Assembly (NCBI GenBank): GCA_037975125.1
Contig: CM075862.1
Span: 44,068,277 to 44,132,276 of the forward strand
Length of the DNA stretch: 64,000 bases
Source of the DNA: Latrodectus hesperus
Taxonomy: Eukaryota; Arthropoda; Arachnida; Araneae; Theridiidae
Direction: 5' to 3'
Shown here piece by piece: positions 25,130 to 37,136 of this stretch (positions are counted from its first letter, which is position 1; every line of letters begins with the position of its first letter). Below the pieces are notes generated by a model that made no database searches, was not told the origin of the DNA, and saw only the letters and a program-made list of their open reading frames with translations. A program made the translations under genes and the position numbers.

Positions 25130-25275
25130 TGGTGGCCGAGTGGTTATTACTATTTGGCATTTAACTCAATAATTCCTACACTTGACTTCCACCTTGGGTG
25201 TAAATACTTTTATGATTCTAAAGGAATTAAGATGTGTTTTACCTGATGTAAGTGTCTTTCGTGAGTCAAAAATAA
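25130..25275 (+). repeat. SINE family C, degenerate copy
   Basis: GTTGGTGGCCGAGTGGTTAT retains a box A; the box B region is replaced by ACACTTGACTTCC. The body GGAATTAAGATGTG and end GTGAGTCAAAAATAAA follow the family order. Confidence 0.6.
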
Positions 25276-25279
25276 ACAT

Positions 25280-26880
25280 AGAGTTCAATATCTAATAGAC
25301 CAGCCTTTATAAGAAAATATTTAAAAATTCATTATAGTGTTGTCACTTAATTACATATTAGATAGTAAATTAGTAAAAGATCACTTTATTTGACTAATTA
25401 GTTTATGCCTATCCTCACCAGGGCTTATAATCTTCCGGGTTTTAATATAATTTCATGTTTTTACTAATTTTATTCATTATTTATCACATCAAAATCCTGT
25501 TCTTTTATAAAGCTCTAGCCTTAACAGCTTCACAACATTGTTGTGAAATTAATCTGTTTAGACTCATTAACTTTCAATGTAATAAATATATTTTAATTTT
25601 TTACTGTTATAAATGTATTCCAAGATATTATTGGGTGGTACTGTTGATATAATCAAAGAATTGGCTTGCCGAAAATATCTACGTGTTAAAAAAAAATTAT
25701 TGAAATTGTTTCTTCATTTAGGATCGTGAAAAAAAAGTGGTAGATTAAGACATAATATTCCGATCTTCTGTTAAAATCACAGGGATTTTTTCTTATAGCA
25801 AAATGAAATTTCCAGAAATAAAAAATGTAAAATATAACACAACTAAAGTAACGGCAAAGTATACGCTGAATGATTTTATTAGTAGACCTGTGCTATTGAC
25901 CATGGAATTGAATAAAACTCATATATCGATTCTCATTTATGGGTTGCTTGGAAAGTAATTTAATTTTTATGAAAATGAAAGACGGTTTTCTGAGGGCGAA
26001 TATTTTATAGAAAATTATTTTGTCTTCTTTTTGGCAGCAGAATAGTTCCGCACTCATAAAATATTTAGCTTTTGCTGGCGAAAAAAATTGTAAGAGTTTT
26101 AGTATCTAAAATAGTTATTCTTTTGCAGTCCTTTTACTTTGCTTTGAGACGGTTCATTTTTTATTCCATAATTTCTTGCAGTTAATATTGTTATAGATAA
26201 ACCATTTCTCATTTTTAATGAAGGTGAGCTTCAAAAAGTAATCCTTTTTTGATTATTCAGAACCAAATCATGGACATCAATGCCATGACAAAAATTTCTT
26301 TCTGTACCAACAAATGGAATCCATATGTTTGAGTTTAAATCTAAGTGTTTCAAATGATCATGAACGATCAAATTCGATAAATGTAATCTCTCAGGGTGCC
26401 TTTACTCGCTATTTTGCATCAATTAATGCTTTTATTGAGTCTTCATTAACTTTAAGTGGTCCTAAGGAACGTGGTGTATCTTAAATATCGAAATTGATGG
26501 ATCGAAAACATGTAAACCAGTTTTGGTATTAGCGTTCTGTCAATAAGTCGTTTTTAATTTTTCCTTGCCTGATCAGTATTTTTACTTTTCTGATAACACT
26601 GGTCTACAAAAAAAATACTTTTTTACTTCTTTCGCAAGGACTAAATAAAAGGGAATCTTATTAACTTTTTACCGCTTAATTAAATATATGCTTAGATTTT
26701 CTCCATCAGTCAGGGAATTTTTGTGCCATATATTTAAAGTTCTAAAAGATTTGATATTAGGAAACACTTATTCATAAATATTCAATTAATTGTGCTTTAC
26801 CTAAAAAGCTGTATATTTTGGTTTTCAGCTATATTTTGCATTAAGAGTACCTCTTCATAGTCCAACGTACTGGGACTCCA
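25280..26880. other. AT-rich non-coding DNA
   Basis: No supported feature; short AT-rich ORFs only. Confidence 0.6.
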
Positions 26881-26881
26881 C

Positions 26882-27135
26882 GGCACAGGTGCCGTATAAT
26901 CCAGGATGCCAAATTCTGAGATTGGCGAATTTTTGACAGATTTTCTTATGTATCTGGCAACCTCGTTTTTATTATGTCATACATACGGAGACCTATGATA
27001 ACTACGCAGAAAATTCTATTTTGGTAATCCTAGTATTTACGTCATTGAGCACGTCACGATACGTCATCTTGGCAACATTTCTTCATCGCCAAAATATTCA
27101 GAATTTGGAATCATGGATTATACGGTACCTGTGCC
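26882..27135. mobile_element. MITE with 38-bp terminal inverted repeats
   Basis: The left end (26882-26919) begins GGCACAGGTGCCGTATAATC. The reverse complement of the right end (27098-27135) begins GGCACAGGTACCGTATAATC. The two 38-mers differ at only three positions. Similarity continues inward through TTGGCGA and a CTGGCAAC/TTGCCAA pair, so the 254-bp element can fold on itself for much of its length. There is no coding capacity. Flanking bases do not show an obvious TA or 8-bp duplication, so the superfamily is unassigned. Confidence 0.85.
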
Positions 27136-27139
27136 ATAT

Positions 27140-27725
27140 TGGCATCTTACTTGGTGCCTCTTTCCGATGCTAACCATTAGCTGATGTAAACGTTCACCAT
27201 GCTCATCTCAGCCCCAAGATTTTCTGTGAAAATTCTCAAAGGGAGCCCCAAAAGTAAATTTTTTAGGACAGCCTTTGTATGAAGTCAGATAATCACTCAC
27301 TATTTCTTTATAGATTTCTGTTTTATTATTGTTATGAAATCCATAGCAAATATTTTTGAATGATTTCCACGCTGCGTTTTTCGATTGATTCAACTGTTCC
27401 ACATATTATTCCTCATGTGATATTATTGATATTATTTCACTCTTATAGCTATTCCTTCCTTCAATTTTGCATCACTTATTTTAGGAAATTTATAGATTTC
27501 ACACACACAGATACATAAAGGTAGCAGAACTTTTCTCCATAACTTTTACAAAATATTTCATCAACCCCAGTTTTATATGTAAAAGAGATATAAAAACACC
27601 TTTTCGCGTGAATCGATAAAGGAATATTTGATACATTTTTATGTCCTGGAATAAGAGTTTTGGGTTTAAATGACTGTTTTCTTATGTAATGGGATTTCCT
27701 GTCCTTGCTGTCTCATTCACATGCT
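27140..27725. other. AT-rich non-coding DNA
   Basis: A 64-codon minus-strand frame (27208-27402), including KKFTFGAPFENFHRKSWG, is reminiscent of a transposon end but cannot be assigned. Confidence 0.4.
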
Positions 27726-27730
27726 TCTGT

Positions 27731-28317
27731 ATAGAAACAAAATGTAATAATTTCATCATAAGATTTACTTGGCAAATGCAGTTTCAGAAAAATTAAAAAG
27801 AAATGCCTTATCGAATTTGTGTGTGTGAAATTGCAAAACAACTTAAAATGTAAATGACTAACTGAATTAATTGATTGGAAAATGTGGCTCTAAATTATTT
27901 GGATTTATAGTAATCAAAATATTAGTATTTACGAAAATAATGGATTCGAAGATTAATGTAAGACGCTTTTTGGCCAATAAATAAATTGAATAAATTAATG
28001 TTTGATATTGTACGTGTGCCGACCGATGGCTGAGTGGTTAGCGTTCCTGACTCTTGAGCTGTGGGTCCTGGGTTCGAATTCCGGTTCGGGCATGGATGTT
28101 ACTTTCTCTCTATATTTCTCTGTCCTTTCTTCTGTGATGATGTATGAACGTGGCCCACCCTATAAACGGGTTTGTGGTGGTATGGCGCGGGCAACGATAC
28201 TCGCCCCGTGACTTAGTTCACAGTTGCTCGATGGGTAACGACAAATGAGTAGCAGTTTCTGGCCTTGTTGTGGCATAGGGTTTGTCACCCAAGGTCTTGC
28301 CGTAGGAAAAAAACATA
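27731..28317 (+). repeat. Left arm of 585-bp inverted pair (contains SINE B)
   Basis: This segment matches the reverse complement of 33585-34169 nearly base for base, starting at TAGAAACAAAATGTAATAA. It includes about 285 bp of otherwise non-SINE sequence (for example TGGCTCTAAATTATTTGGAT) followed by a whole SINE B and a short A-rich end. The arms are almost the same length (587 and 585 bp) and point toward each other across 5.27 kb. Confidence 0.9.
28017..28317 (+). repeat. SINE family B copy 1
   Basis: The head begins GCCGACCGATGGCTGAGTGG (box A) and includes CCTGGGTTCGAATTCCGG (box B), a Ser/Leu tRNA-like arrangement. The body carries CTTTCTTCTGTGATGATGTA, then GTGGTATGGCGCGGGCAACG and AACGACAAATGAGTAGCAG. 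It ends in a short A run. ORFs across it are artefacts. Confidence 0.92.
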
Positions 28318-28359
28318 GCAGCAATATAATTTGTGGGAATTCTAAAGTTATACAAAGTC

Positions 28360-29659
28360 CAATCACATTAACGTGACCACCTGTCAAAAGTCAGATTAAC
28401 AATCTTTCACAGAAAGGACTGCTTCGAGACGTACAAGAAGAGACTCAATTAAGTTCCTAAAAGTGTTCACCAGGATGTTCAGCCATGCCGATTCCAATGT
28501 CGTGGCCATCTGTGCTAGATTACGTAAGGAACCCGAAAAACACGATTGAGTTGGTCCCACAGATTCACGATTGTGTTTAAGTTAAGTGAGTTTGCTGGTC
28601 AGAGGAGAAAGGTTAACTCATCCTGATGTTCTTCGACGTACACGCAAGTACATTGCCAGCTGTATGACACCTCGCATTGTCCTGCTGGTAGATGCCATCA
28701 TCTTGAGGAAAAACAGCGTGCGTATAGGGGTGTACATGGTCCACAAGGAAAGATGCACACTTGTATTGATCCATCGTGCCCTTCACAATAATGAGTGAAA
28801 CCAGAGAAAGTCAGGAAAATATTTCCCAAACCATAATATTCCAACCTCCAGGCTAGATTGTTCCCGCAATAATTATAGAATGTTTGATTTCAGAAGTATC
28901 ACGTCTTATACGTCAATGTCCATCTGTAAGATTGTGTATAAAACGTGATTCATCGGAAAATGCTACTTGTCACCATTCACCTCGAAGAGTTAGCCAGTTG
29001 TTCAATTGCGGTACTCGTGTGGAAATTCCAGCCTTCGTTGCCAATGGACAGCAGTCAGCATAGGTGAATGAACAAGATGTCTCCGCAGCCCTCATTCACC
29101 TCTATCTTCAACAGCTCGTGATGCACCACATTTGCCACGTCACTGATTTTGGACAGTCCCATTTTACCATGCATGATATACTTTTACCATGGTGGCAAGC
29201 GAACAGTTCACAAACTTAGCCTTTTCCTAAATGCTTCCACCATTGGCCCGAAAGCCATTGATCCTTCGTGTTTGATACAGTACATGATAACCATTTTTTC
29301 CTTTCAAACACTTTATTCACTATCTCACTTAATTTATATAGTTACATTTAATACCATGCACAAATCTTACTTCATTTTATTTTACGATAATGCCAATAAC
29401 TGATGCCAATCAAAACCAACTAAATTAAAATGGAGATACAGAATTAATAGGTTGATTAAAAATAATCAGCTATACTTGATACTGCTCTTTTGGACGTAGG
29501 ATAAATCTCTGCATTTCTGCATTAGACCAATGATTGAAATGTTTTCGGAAGCCCTCACACACACACTTTATATACGCTCAACTGTACTGTGCTGCCTCCT
29601 GCCTTCTGTGATTGGTTATTTAGCATTGACAATACGTGGTGGTCACATTAATGTAACTG
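28360..29659 (-). mobile_element. Tc1-like DNA transposon, decayed
   Basis: A 1300-bp element. The left end reads CAATCACATTAACGTGACCA and the reverse complement of the right end CAGTTACATTAATGTGACCA; both are followed by CC, giving a 22-bp terminal repeat with three mismatches and the Tc1-type CAGT start on one side. The expected TA duplication is not intact. The interior is a transposase remnant on the minus strand. It lies 43 bp from the inner end of the left arm of the 585-bp inverted pair. Confidence 0.9.
28396..29180 (-). pseudogene. Tc1-like transposase remnant
   Basis: Fragments in several frames follow the order of a Tc1 transposase. LRRHLVHSPMLTAVHWQRRL comes before the catalytic core. 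A DESRF-type motif has the first Asp at 28952-28954. The second Asp (28679-28681) lies in YQQDNARCHTA. Then NLWDQL appears where the third acidic residue should sit just before; the codon there is GTG (Val, 28566-28568) rather than a Glu codon. The C terminus FRNLIESLLVRLEAVLS ends at TAA (28396). Frameshifts and stops separate these blocks. The N-terminal paired-like DNA-binding region is not recognisable. The enzyme is dead both by frame and by loss of the catalytic Glu. Confidence 0.85.
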
Positions 29660-30155
29660 TGTATTTTCATCAGATATTCATGTCTTTCATTCATAATGTG
29701 CAATATACAATAAGCAAAATTTTATCATCGGAAAAATTTACTTTAAACTCAGGCATCGAAAAATTCTGCTGCTGAAAAATTATATTGTTTTTGAACATAA
29801 ATCTGGAAAATAAATTAGATAATATTATATAATAAATCGCTTCCTGATGCTTCTTTTTTTCTGCCGTTTGAAGCAATTTATTCTTTTTCTTTCTATACCA
29901 GTGGAGAAATGTTAGATCATAAAATATTTAACGCTAATAACCCCTCTCAGCACGGTGGTCTTCAAATAAATGGTATCGAATTTAAGTGTTTTATACTTTT
30001 AGAACACGATCGTCATGTCTTTTTCTACGAATTTACCATGGCCTATATATTTCTGTCTACCAATCTGCCTAGGTCAGGTTACTTTTTATTAAAGCTTGAT
30101 TGTGGCTTATTTGTCTCTATAAATAGCTTTTTTACTCATAAGGATAACTTAAACT
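29660..30155. other. AT-rich non-coding DNA
   Basis: An 85-codon plus-strand frame (29909-30166) has no recognised similarity. Confidence 0.4.
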
Positions 30156-30159
30156 GGAA

Positions 30160-30235
30160 TTTTTAAAGCGGATTCTGAACTCCTATTCATATCCACAGAT
30201 CAGAGTTGAACTTACTAACTGTTGAATTAAAGGCT
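30160..30235 (-). repeat. SINE family C, decayed fragment
   Basis: The minus strand reads TTCAACAGTTAGTAAGTTCA and later GTTCAGAATCCGCTTTA, the family C head-to-tail transition in degraded form. Confidence 0.4.
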
Positions 30236-30559
30236 TTTCCTGTTGAGGTCCGAAAGCAATTTTTTTGAAGTTTTTCGCAAATTGATACCATTTTTTCCCT
30301 GCTTATAGAGTATTTAACTCAAAATTCTTATTATCTATTTTTTATTCCTTTTTATTGCGTACACGACAAGATAAGTTAACTGTCAAATTTCGTTGCCTTG
30401 AAATTAACACTCAATTTTACTGTTTACAAAAAGTACTCCCAACTCAACTCCATTACAGCGTCGTTGATTTTCGACGCAACGAATCTTCTGATACTGCAAC
30501 AAATCCTCAATTTTCTTCCACAGAATTCAATTTTAGATTCACAATACATTCCCGAGACA

Positions 30560-31550
30560 GTGTCTCTATTGATGGCGGTTAATTTAAAGATGGTTCCCCT
30601 CGGGAGGAGAGGAAAGGCGTTATAATCGTACAGGGCTGGTGTGGCTCTCAGGTGGGGGTGGTGCGAAAGAAGAAGAGTCGGGGGAGGATTTTCTGAAAAG
30701 GAAACAACTGAGATACGCATTCTCACGACACAGTGGAAAGGTGACGAAAATCGGCGGAGGGAAAAAAAATCGTTTACACGGCAAAGATTGCTGCTGGGTT
30801 GGTGAGGTTGGCCGCTTTAATCCTTTCCATCAAGATGCAAGCAAGAGCAGATGCAAAATCTCTCGGCAGAAACTGCCGAAGAAGGTGGAATTTTGTTAAG
30901 AAGGCTTAACGAACTATGAAGATAAGGTTCACGAGAGGGGAGGATGGAATTGGGAATATTTCCAGTCCTCGTCTCACCATCACCACCCCCTCTTTCGAAA
31001 CCTTTTGTTGACTTGCAGAGTGCGCTGCTCCAGGAAAGTATTTGTCAGGGAATCCCGGTATAATTTCGCGGTGTCGGCAACGAGAGCGGGTGTGGGGGAG
31101 GGAATGAGGGAAAGGGGGAGGGGTGCAGGAAGACTTAGAAATCGAGAAGATATCACTGGAGGAAGGGGGACGCGATTAGGAATCTTTTGTTAAATTAAAT
31201 CTTCTCTCTAAAGGTCTCCCGGCGAGGCTCTTTTCCCAGGAGGAGACCCGCTGTGAATCCGGGACGGAATTTCGGGATCTCTGCGAAGGGGGAAATGAAA
31301 GTAGAAGGTGCATACCAGGGAGGTCTTTCTGTTGAGCAAAATGAGACCACCGGAGGATTGGAACGACAGGAATCGGAGCCTTCATCGACACTCGTCATAT
31401 CCTGATTTCGGAATCTCATTTCTCCCCAAGCATCGGCACCATCCATTTTTCAATAAGTTTACTCATGGAGTGTCGCTAGACCGTTCAGCAACGGGTTCGA
31501 CTTTTAGCCAGGATTCGTTCCAGAATCGCGTGTCTAAGAGGGATTACGAA
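30560..31550. other. GC-rich island 3
   Basis: About 1 kb of GC- and purine-rich sequence (for example GAAGAAGAGTCGGGGGAGGA and GGGAAAGGGGGAGGGG). Several overlapping 60-100 codon ORFs exist on both strands, which is expected by chance at this composition. No family was recognised, and no exon with convincing splice sites was found. Confidence 0.45.
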
Positions 31551-31735
31551 TGCTGAAAATAATAAAACTTGTCTTCGAAAATAATTATTTTGCAAATTAA
31601 GTTTTATACGAAATTCCTCAGTTACTTATTCAAATATTAGAAAGAGTTTATATTATACATATGAGAAACGATATTTCTTAGAATATGTTGAGATTCTGCG
31701 AAATCATAACCTTCTCAAGCATTCTTTGTGTCATA

Positions 31736-31870
31736 ACTTACCCTTGCAGCCAAATAGTTAGCGCTGAGGCCTTCCGTTCAGCAGTTCATGAGTATAAATC
31801 CCACCTTGGTGTTTGATACTTATAGTGCTTCGTAACCCACTTTGAATTTTAAGTCTTAATTAAATTAATC
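31736..31870 (+). repeat. SINE family C, partial copy
   Basis: CAGCCAAATAGTTAGCGC (box A), CGTTCAGCAGTTCATGAG, a degraded box B, then TTCGTAACCCACTTTGAA. The 3' end runs into (TA)n. Confidence 0.7.
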
Positions 31871-31913
31871 TATATATATATTAATCTATATATTAATTAA
31901 TCTATAATAATAA

Positions 31914-31918
<5 letters not shown>

Positions 31919-31992
<74 letters not shown>
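31919..31992. repeat. (TA)n microsatellite, about 74 bp
   Basis: Continuous TA array directly downstream of the family C SINE; shorter TA runs lie just before it. Confidence 0.97.
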
Positions 31993-31997
<5 letters not shown>

Positions 31998-32441
31998 TAG
32001 TATATTTTATAAAATTAATAATCAAATATTAGATGGAGAATAATACGCATTTAAAATACATTGAAAATACCGAATGGAGAATAATATATTTATAAAATTA
32101 GTCAAAAACAAATTGAGAATAATAATCAAATACTAAATGGAGAACAATACATTGAAAATACGAAATATAATAAACAGTTGGAAAAATGTTCAATATATAT
32201 TTTAAAATTTCAAAGAAAATAGAATAAAGGAAAATGGAATGAAGTACCAACATGGCCAGCTTCATCAGGGGGTGTTGACCACATTGGCACAAAATATGGC
32301 TTTTCTGCACTGGCCCAAGACATAGTCTTAAAAAAGTCAGTACACCCTAAAACTACACCAAAAAATTCAAACCAAAATATTAAGCCAGAATAAAAGAAGT
32401 AAAAGTTAACCTAAAATATAGAAGCCAAAATACAATGTTGC

Positions 32442-33584
<1,143 letters not shown>

Positions 33585-34169
33585 ATGTATTTTTTTCATA
33601 ACGGTGGGCACTGGGTGTCTAACCCTTCGCCACAACAAGGCCGGAAACTGCCACTCATTTGTCGTTACCCAGCGGTCACCTGTGAACCAAGTCACGGAGG
33701 CGAGTAGCGTTGCCAGCGCCATACCACCACAAACCTATTTATAGGGTGGGCCACATTCATACATCATCACAGATGAAAGGACAGAGAAATATAGAGAGAA
33801 AGTAACATCCATGCCCGAACCGGAATTCGAACCCAGGACCCACAGTTCAGGAGTCAGGAACGCTAACCAACTTAGCCATCGGTTGGCACACGTACAATAT
33901 CAAACATTAATTTATTCAATTTATTTATATTGGCCAAAAAGCGTCTTACATTACTCTTCGAATCCATTATTTCCGTAAATACTAATATTTTGATTACTAT
34001 AAATCCAAATAATTTAGAGCCACATTTTCCAATCAATTAATTCAGTTAGTCATTTACATTTTAAGCTGTTTTGCAATTTCACACACACAAATTCGATAAG
34101 GCATTTCTTTTTAATTTTTCTGAAACTGCATTTGCCAAGTTATGATGAAATTATTACATTTTGTTTCTA
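33585..34169 (-). repeat. Right arm of 585-bp inverted pair (contains SINE B copy 2)
   Basis: Reverse-complement partner of 27731-28317. SINE B copy 2 occupies 33585-33899 with head box A in GATGGCTAAGTTGGTTAGCG and box B GGGTTCGAATTCCGG. The remaining 33900-34169 matches the non-SINE part of the left arm. Small differences (for example a deletion near GATTTACTTGGC) show the arms have diverged a little. Confidence 0.9.
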
Positions 34170-34486
34170 AACAAACTGTGTGTTATTACTGTTAAGACAG
34201 AAATCAGTGTTTTGACTATCATCACTATTAGATGCATAAGTTAATACAACCTGACTCACTTCATTGACATTTTAAGCACTATTCTCAGTATTCTGTTTAA
34301 TACATCACCAATCATGTCACCTTATGGTCTGATATTTTCCGCTTAGAATCGTTTTTCCCCAACGATTATTTTAATATCCAAAAGCTGTTAAACATTCTCT
34401 ATTGGACATATTTCTAGAATTCCTTTAATAGTGACATCACCACATGGCATTATAAGCGAAAACGTCTTTGAATTTTCGTAGTTTAT
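34170..34486. other. Unassigned non-coding DNA
   Basis: Nothing recognised. Confidence 0.5.
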
Positions 34487-35110
34487 GTACAGAGTACGGC
34501 ACTTAAAACAGGTCTGTAAAATCAACGCATAAAATGAAATGCAATGTATTAGATATGATTATTCACCTTCTCTCACGTCAGGAGCTGAAAGTGCCCAACA
34601 TTCATTTCATCACATATTTGAGCACGCTTCAGAATATTTATATATCTTGTTAGTTCTTTAGTGTGATGCTATTAATGGCATCCTGGATCCTGATTTTGAG
34701 TTCTTCAATTGTGTGTAGATTTGTTTCTGATGCTCTTTCCTTTAATAGTCCTCATAAGTAAAAGTCCCAAGTGGACAGTTCAAATGACCTAGGGGACTCA
34801 CATTGTTGACACCTCATGCCCATGGAACGATTAGGATCTGATTTGGAACATAGTGCACCATCCTGCTGAAAGTAAAATAATTTAATCTTCTAGGAAATGG
34901 ATAAAGCTCCTCAGCGATTCGCAAGTTGAGTTCACTGTTTTCTCAAAGAATATAGGCACCGCACATAAGGACTTTTTTAGCCAAAAATGTAGTATACGAA
35001 TATAAGCAAATAATTGCAAAAAACGCAGTATTCTATGATGTTACAATGGACTGGATTTTCATGCCGCACTCTATATTACTAATATTTGGAGCAGGTATAT
35101 ATTCAGAAAT
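34487..35110 (-). pseudogene. Decayed DDE (Tc1/mariner superfamily) transposase
   Basis: The minus strand shows FQQDGAL (second catalytic Asp, near 34866), then STWDFYL (third Asp), a TGA at 34752-34754 where a Trp normally sits, then GLLKERASETNLHTIEELK and a C terminus containing MNVGHFQLLT that stops at 34573. This is the usual tail of insect and arachnid mariner-like transposases with a QQDGAPPH-type core. The catalytic core is heavily altered. Left of the stop, ATGTACAGAGTACGGCACTT may be the transposon end, but no matching right end was found. Confidence 0.75.
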
Positions 35111-36322
35111 AATTGTTTGCATTTCAGTAGCTTCCGCCTATTCAAAGGAGTCAATGTGCTTTCTTTTTCCAATAAAAATGTCGATGTTTATCTAAAAAAT
35201 AAATTTAAGTTCTAAAATTATGCATATAAGAATTTCCTTCCTTGAAATAGGAAAAGAAGTTCTAGATATCTTAAACTTTTTGCAGTCAGCGCTAACCAGA
35301 ACACCAACATCAACAAGAGATACATCATGACAGCGAAATTTCGTCACCGCTTAAAGTATTGCAAATTTTTGTAAGCATTTCTTTTTTCTATCAAGTAGCA
35401 ATTTTTTTTTCATTCACAATTTAAAAACACCTCATTCTTAAGTGAAATCCTTAAACTGATTTTATCATAAGACCTTGCCTTCGGTAAGCATACAACTAAG
35501 TAAAATGTCTTTAATACAATCCCTGTTCTGTTATTCACATGGCCAAAATTGATCATTTAAGCATTTTTACATTTTTAATGTCACTGATCATGTTTAGACA
35601 GGGAAATAACGATGAAAATTTTAATTTGAATGTTGTTCAATTCTTCAAAAACATTGCTTCATTTTATAAATGAAAAAACAAATGTCTTTATATACATAAC
35701 ATCACTAAGATCTAAAAAGTTATCAAAATTTTGCTTGAACTATAGTAACAGTAAAAATTACTATAGAATTGCTTTATATTTTCGAAAATATATGATTGTT
35801 ATTGAAATTTACTTTTTCAAAACAATTGTTTCCCATTTTTGATTTATCGAAAAATACATCTACCCTGTCATAACGCTATTTGAAAATAAAGGGGAGTGTT
35901 ATTAAAACAAGAAATCAGCTGATAACTTATGAACCAATCTTGTAATTGAATATGGGGAGATATACTGCTGATGGCAATCCTAAATTTAGTTTCTCTGCTC
36001 GATAAGCATCACTTTCAATCAAATGAAGGAAAGAATTGCGTCTGCTTCTTTTTTATATAAATCTATATGCTATAACTTTTTTTAAATTTTCCATCGATAA
36101 AGGAACATTTTTTATTAATTTATTAAATCTATAGGTAAAGATACTACTTGGATCACTAGATAATAAAGACACCTTTTGCCCATGGAAGAACTAATTTTTT
36201 GTACCATTTTTTTTCTCATTCCTGCAGCTATAAAAATATATTTCTATATAATTGTGGTCAATTTAAATTTTTTATTTAAATTAAAGATTACAACTAAAAA
36301 TCTATGAGTTATTTATAAAAGT
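35111..36322. other. AT-rich non-coding DNA
   Basis: May include the outer part of the decayed transposon at left; no other feature supported. Confidence 0.5.
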
Positions 36323-36334
36323 ATTATATAAAAT

Positions 36335-37124
36335 CCTGGGGCCTGAGCAGCTACCAGGCGCGTCGGTAGGCGGTGGATCACCGAACGTCCTGTAGGAATG
36401 ACAGGATAGCCTTGAATATAGAATCAGAGGCCGCGAACCAGCTCCCGTAAACCCTGGTGTTATGCGTTCCGTTCCTAGGGCTAATTGGCACCGCGGTATT
36501 GGTGTCTTAACGGAGCCTCTAGTTGCCTGGCAAACTTCTAGAGTAATTTGCCCTGCCCAGTATCTCAGGCAATGCTGGGTGGACTTATATTACCTGAGCT
36601 TATAAATTGTTATCTTGTGGCTGAAAAGACACAAGAAATAACAATCCTTCCTGCATCTACAGGTGATGCCTCTGAAGTTGACCTTGCTGAAAAAGACAAG
36701 TGAACTCAGAGGCTGTCTTGTAAAGGGGCAGTAATGAATCCTTCACTTGAGGTAGAAATGACCTCCAAACCATCTTCTGGTGAAAGTCAGGAAGCTATCC
36801 CTAGTATGACTGACTCTCTGACCAGATGGGACTATTTCAGCAAGACCCTATCTGCTGGAAATGTCATACGCAAGAGGAAACGGCAGAGCATATCATTTAT
36901 GAATGCCAGGCTCTTGCCCTCCCTAGATTAACCTCTTTAGGCATCATCGATACTAGAGAGTTACACCTAGACTCCATTAAAGGGTTATCGGACTTTATTA
37001 ATAAAGTGGGTGACCCGAGCAACTGGAACTAGGAAACATTGGGTTTGGAGTTAATGGTACAAAATGCTGATAAAAGCAGAGGTGCCCAATGACATACAAA
37101 CCCAATTCTAAGAAGAAGAAGAAG
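36335..37124 (+). mobile_element. Internally deleted LINE-derived element with 12-bp TSD
   Basis: The 790-bp insertion is bounded by perfect direct repeats ATTATATAAAAT (36323-36334 and 37125-37136). It starts with a GC-rich head (CCTGGGGCCTGAGCAGCTAC) of about 400 bp, has a short ORF beginning at ATG 36734, and jumps at about 36815-36835 into the extreme C terminus of a LINE ORF2 with a CCHC zinc knuckle. It ends in a 3' UTR and (AAG)n tail. All the endonuclease, reverse transcriptase and RNase H sequence is missing. Because both ends are present with one target duplication, the deleted form was itself inserted. It is a non-autonomous retroposon, comparable in architecture to LINE-derived SINE-like elements. 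Confidence 0.9.
36826..37032 (+). pseudogene. LINE ORF2 C-terminal zinc-knuckle fragment
   Basis: The frame reads CWKCHTQEETAEHIIYEC, a Cx2Cx8Hx4C arrangement found after the RNase H or reverse transcriptase region in Jockey, I and R1 type ORF2 proteins. It runs to a natural stop after GDPSNWN. The upstream ATG frame (36734-36931) is in a different register, so no continuous protein is made across the deletion junction. Confidence 0.8.
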
Positions 37125-37136
37125 ATTATATAAAAT

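Noticed and set aside
28017..28100. Functional tRNA gene
   Set aside because: Boxes A and B are present, but the sequence continues into a SINE body and recurs elsewhere with the same body; no complete cloverleaf. The same holds for the other tRNA-like heads.
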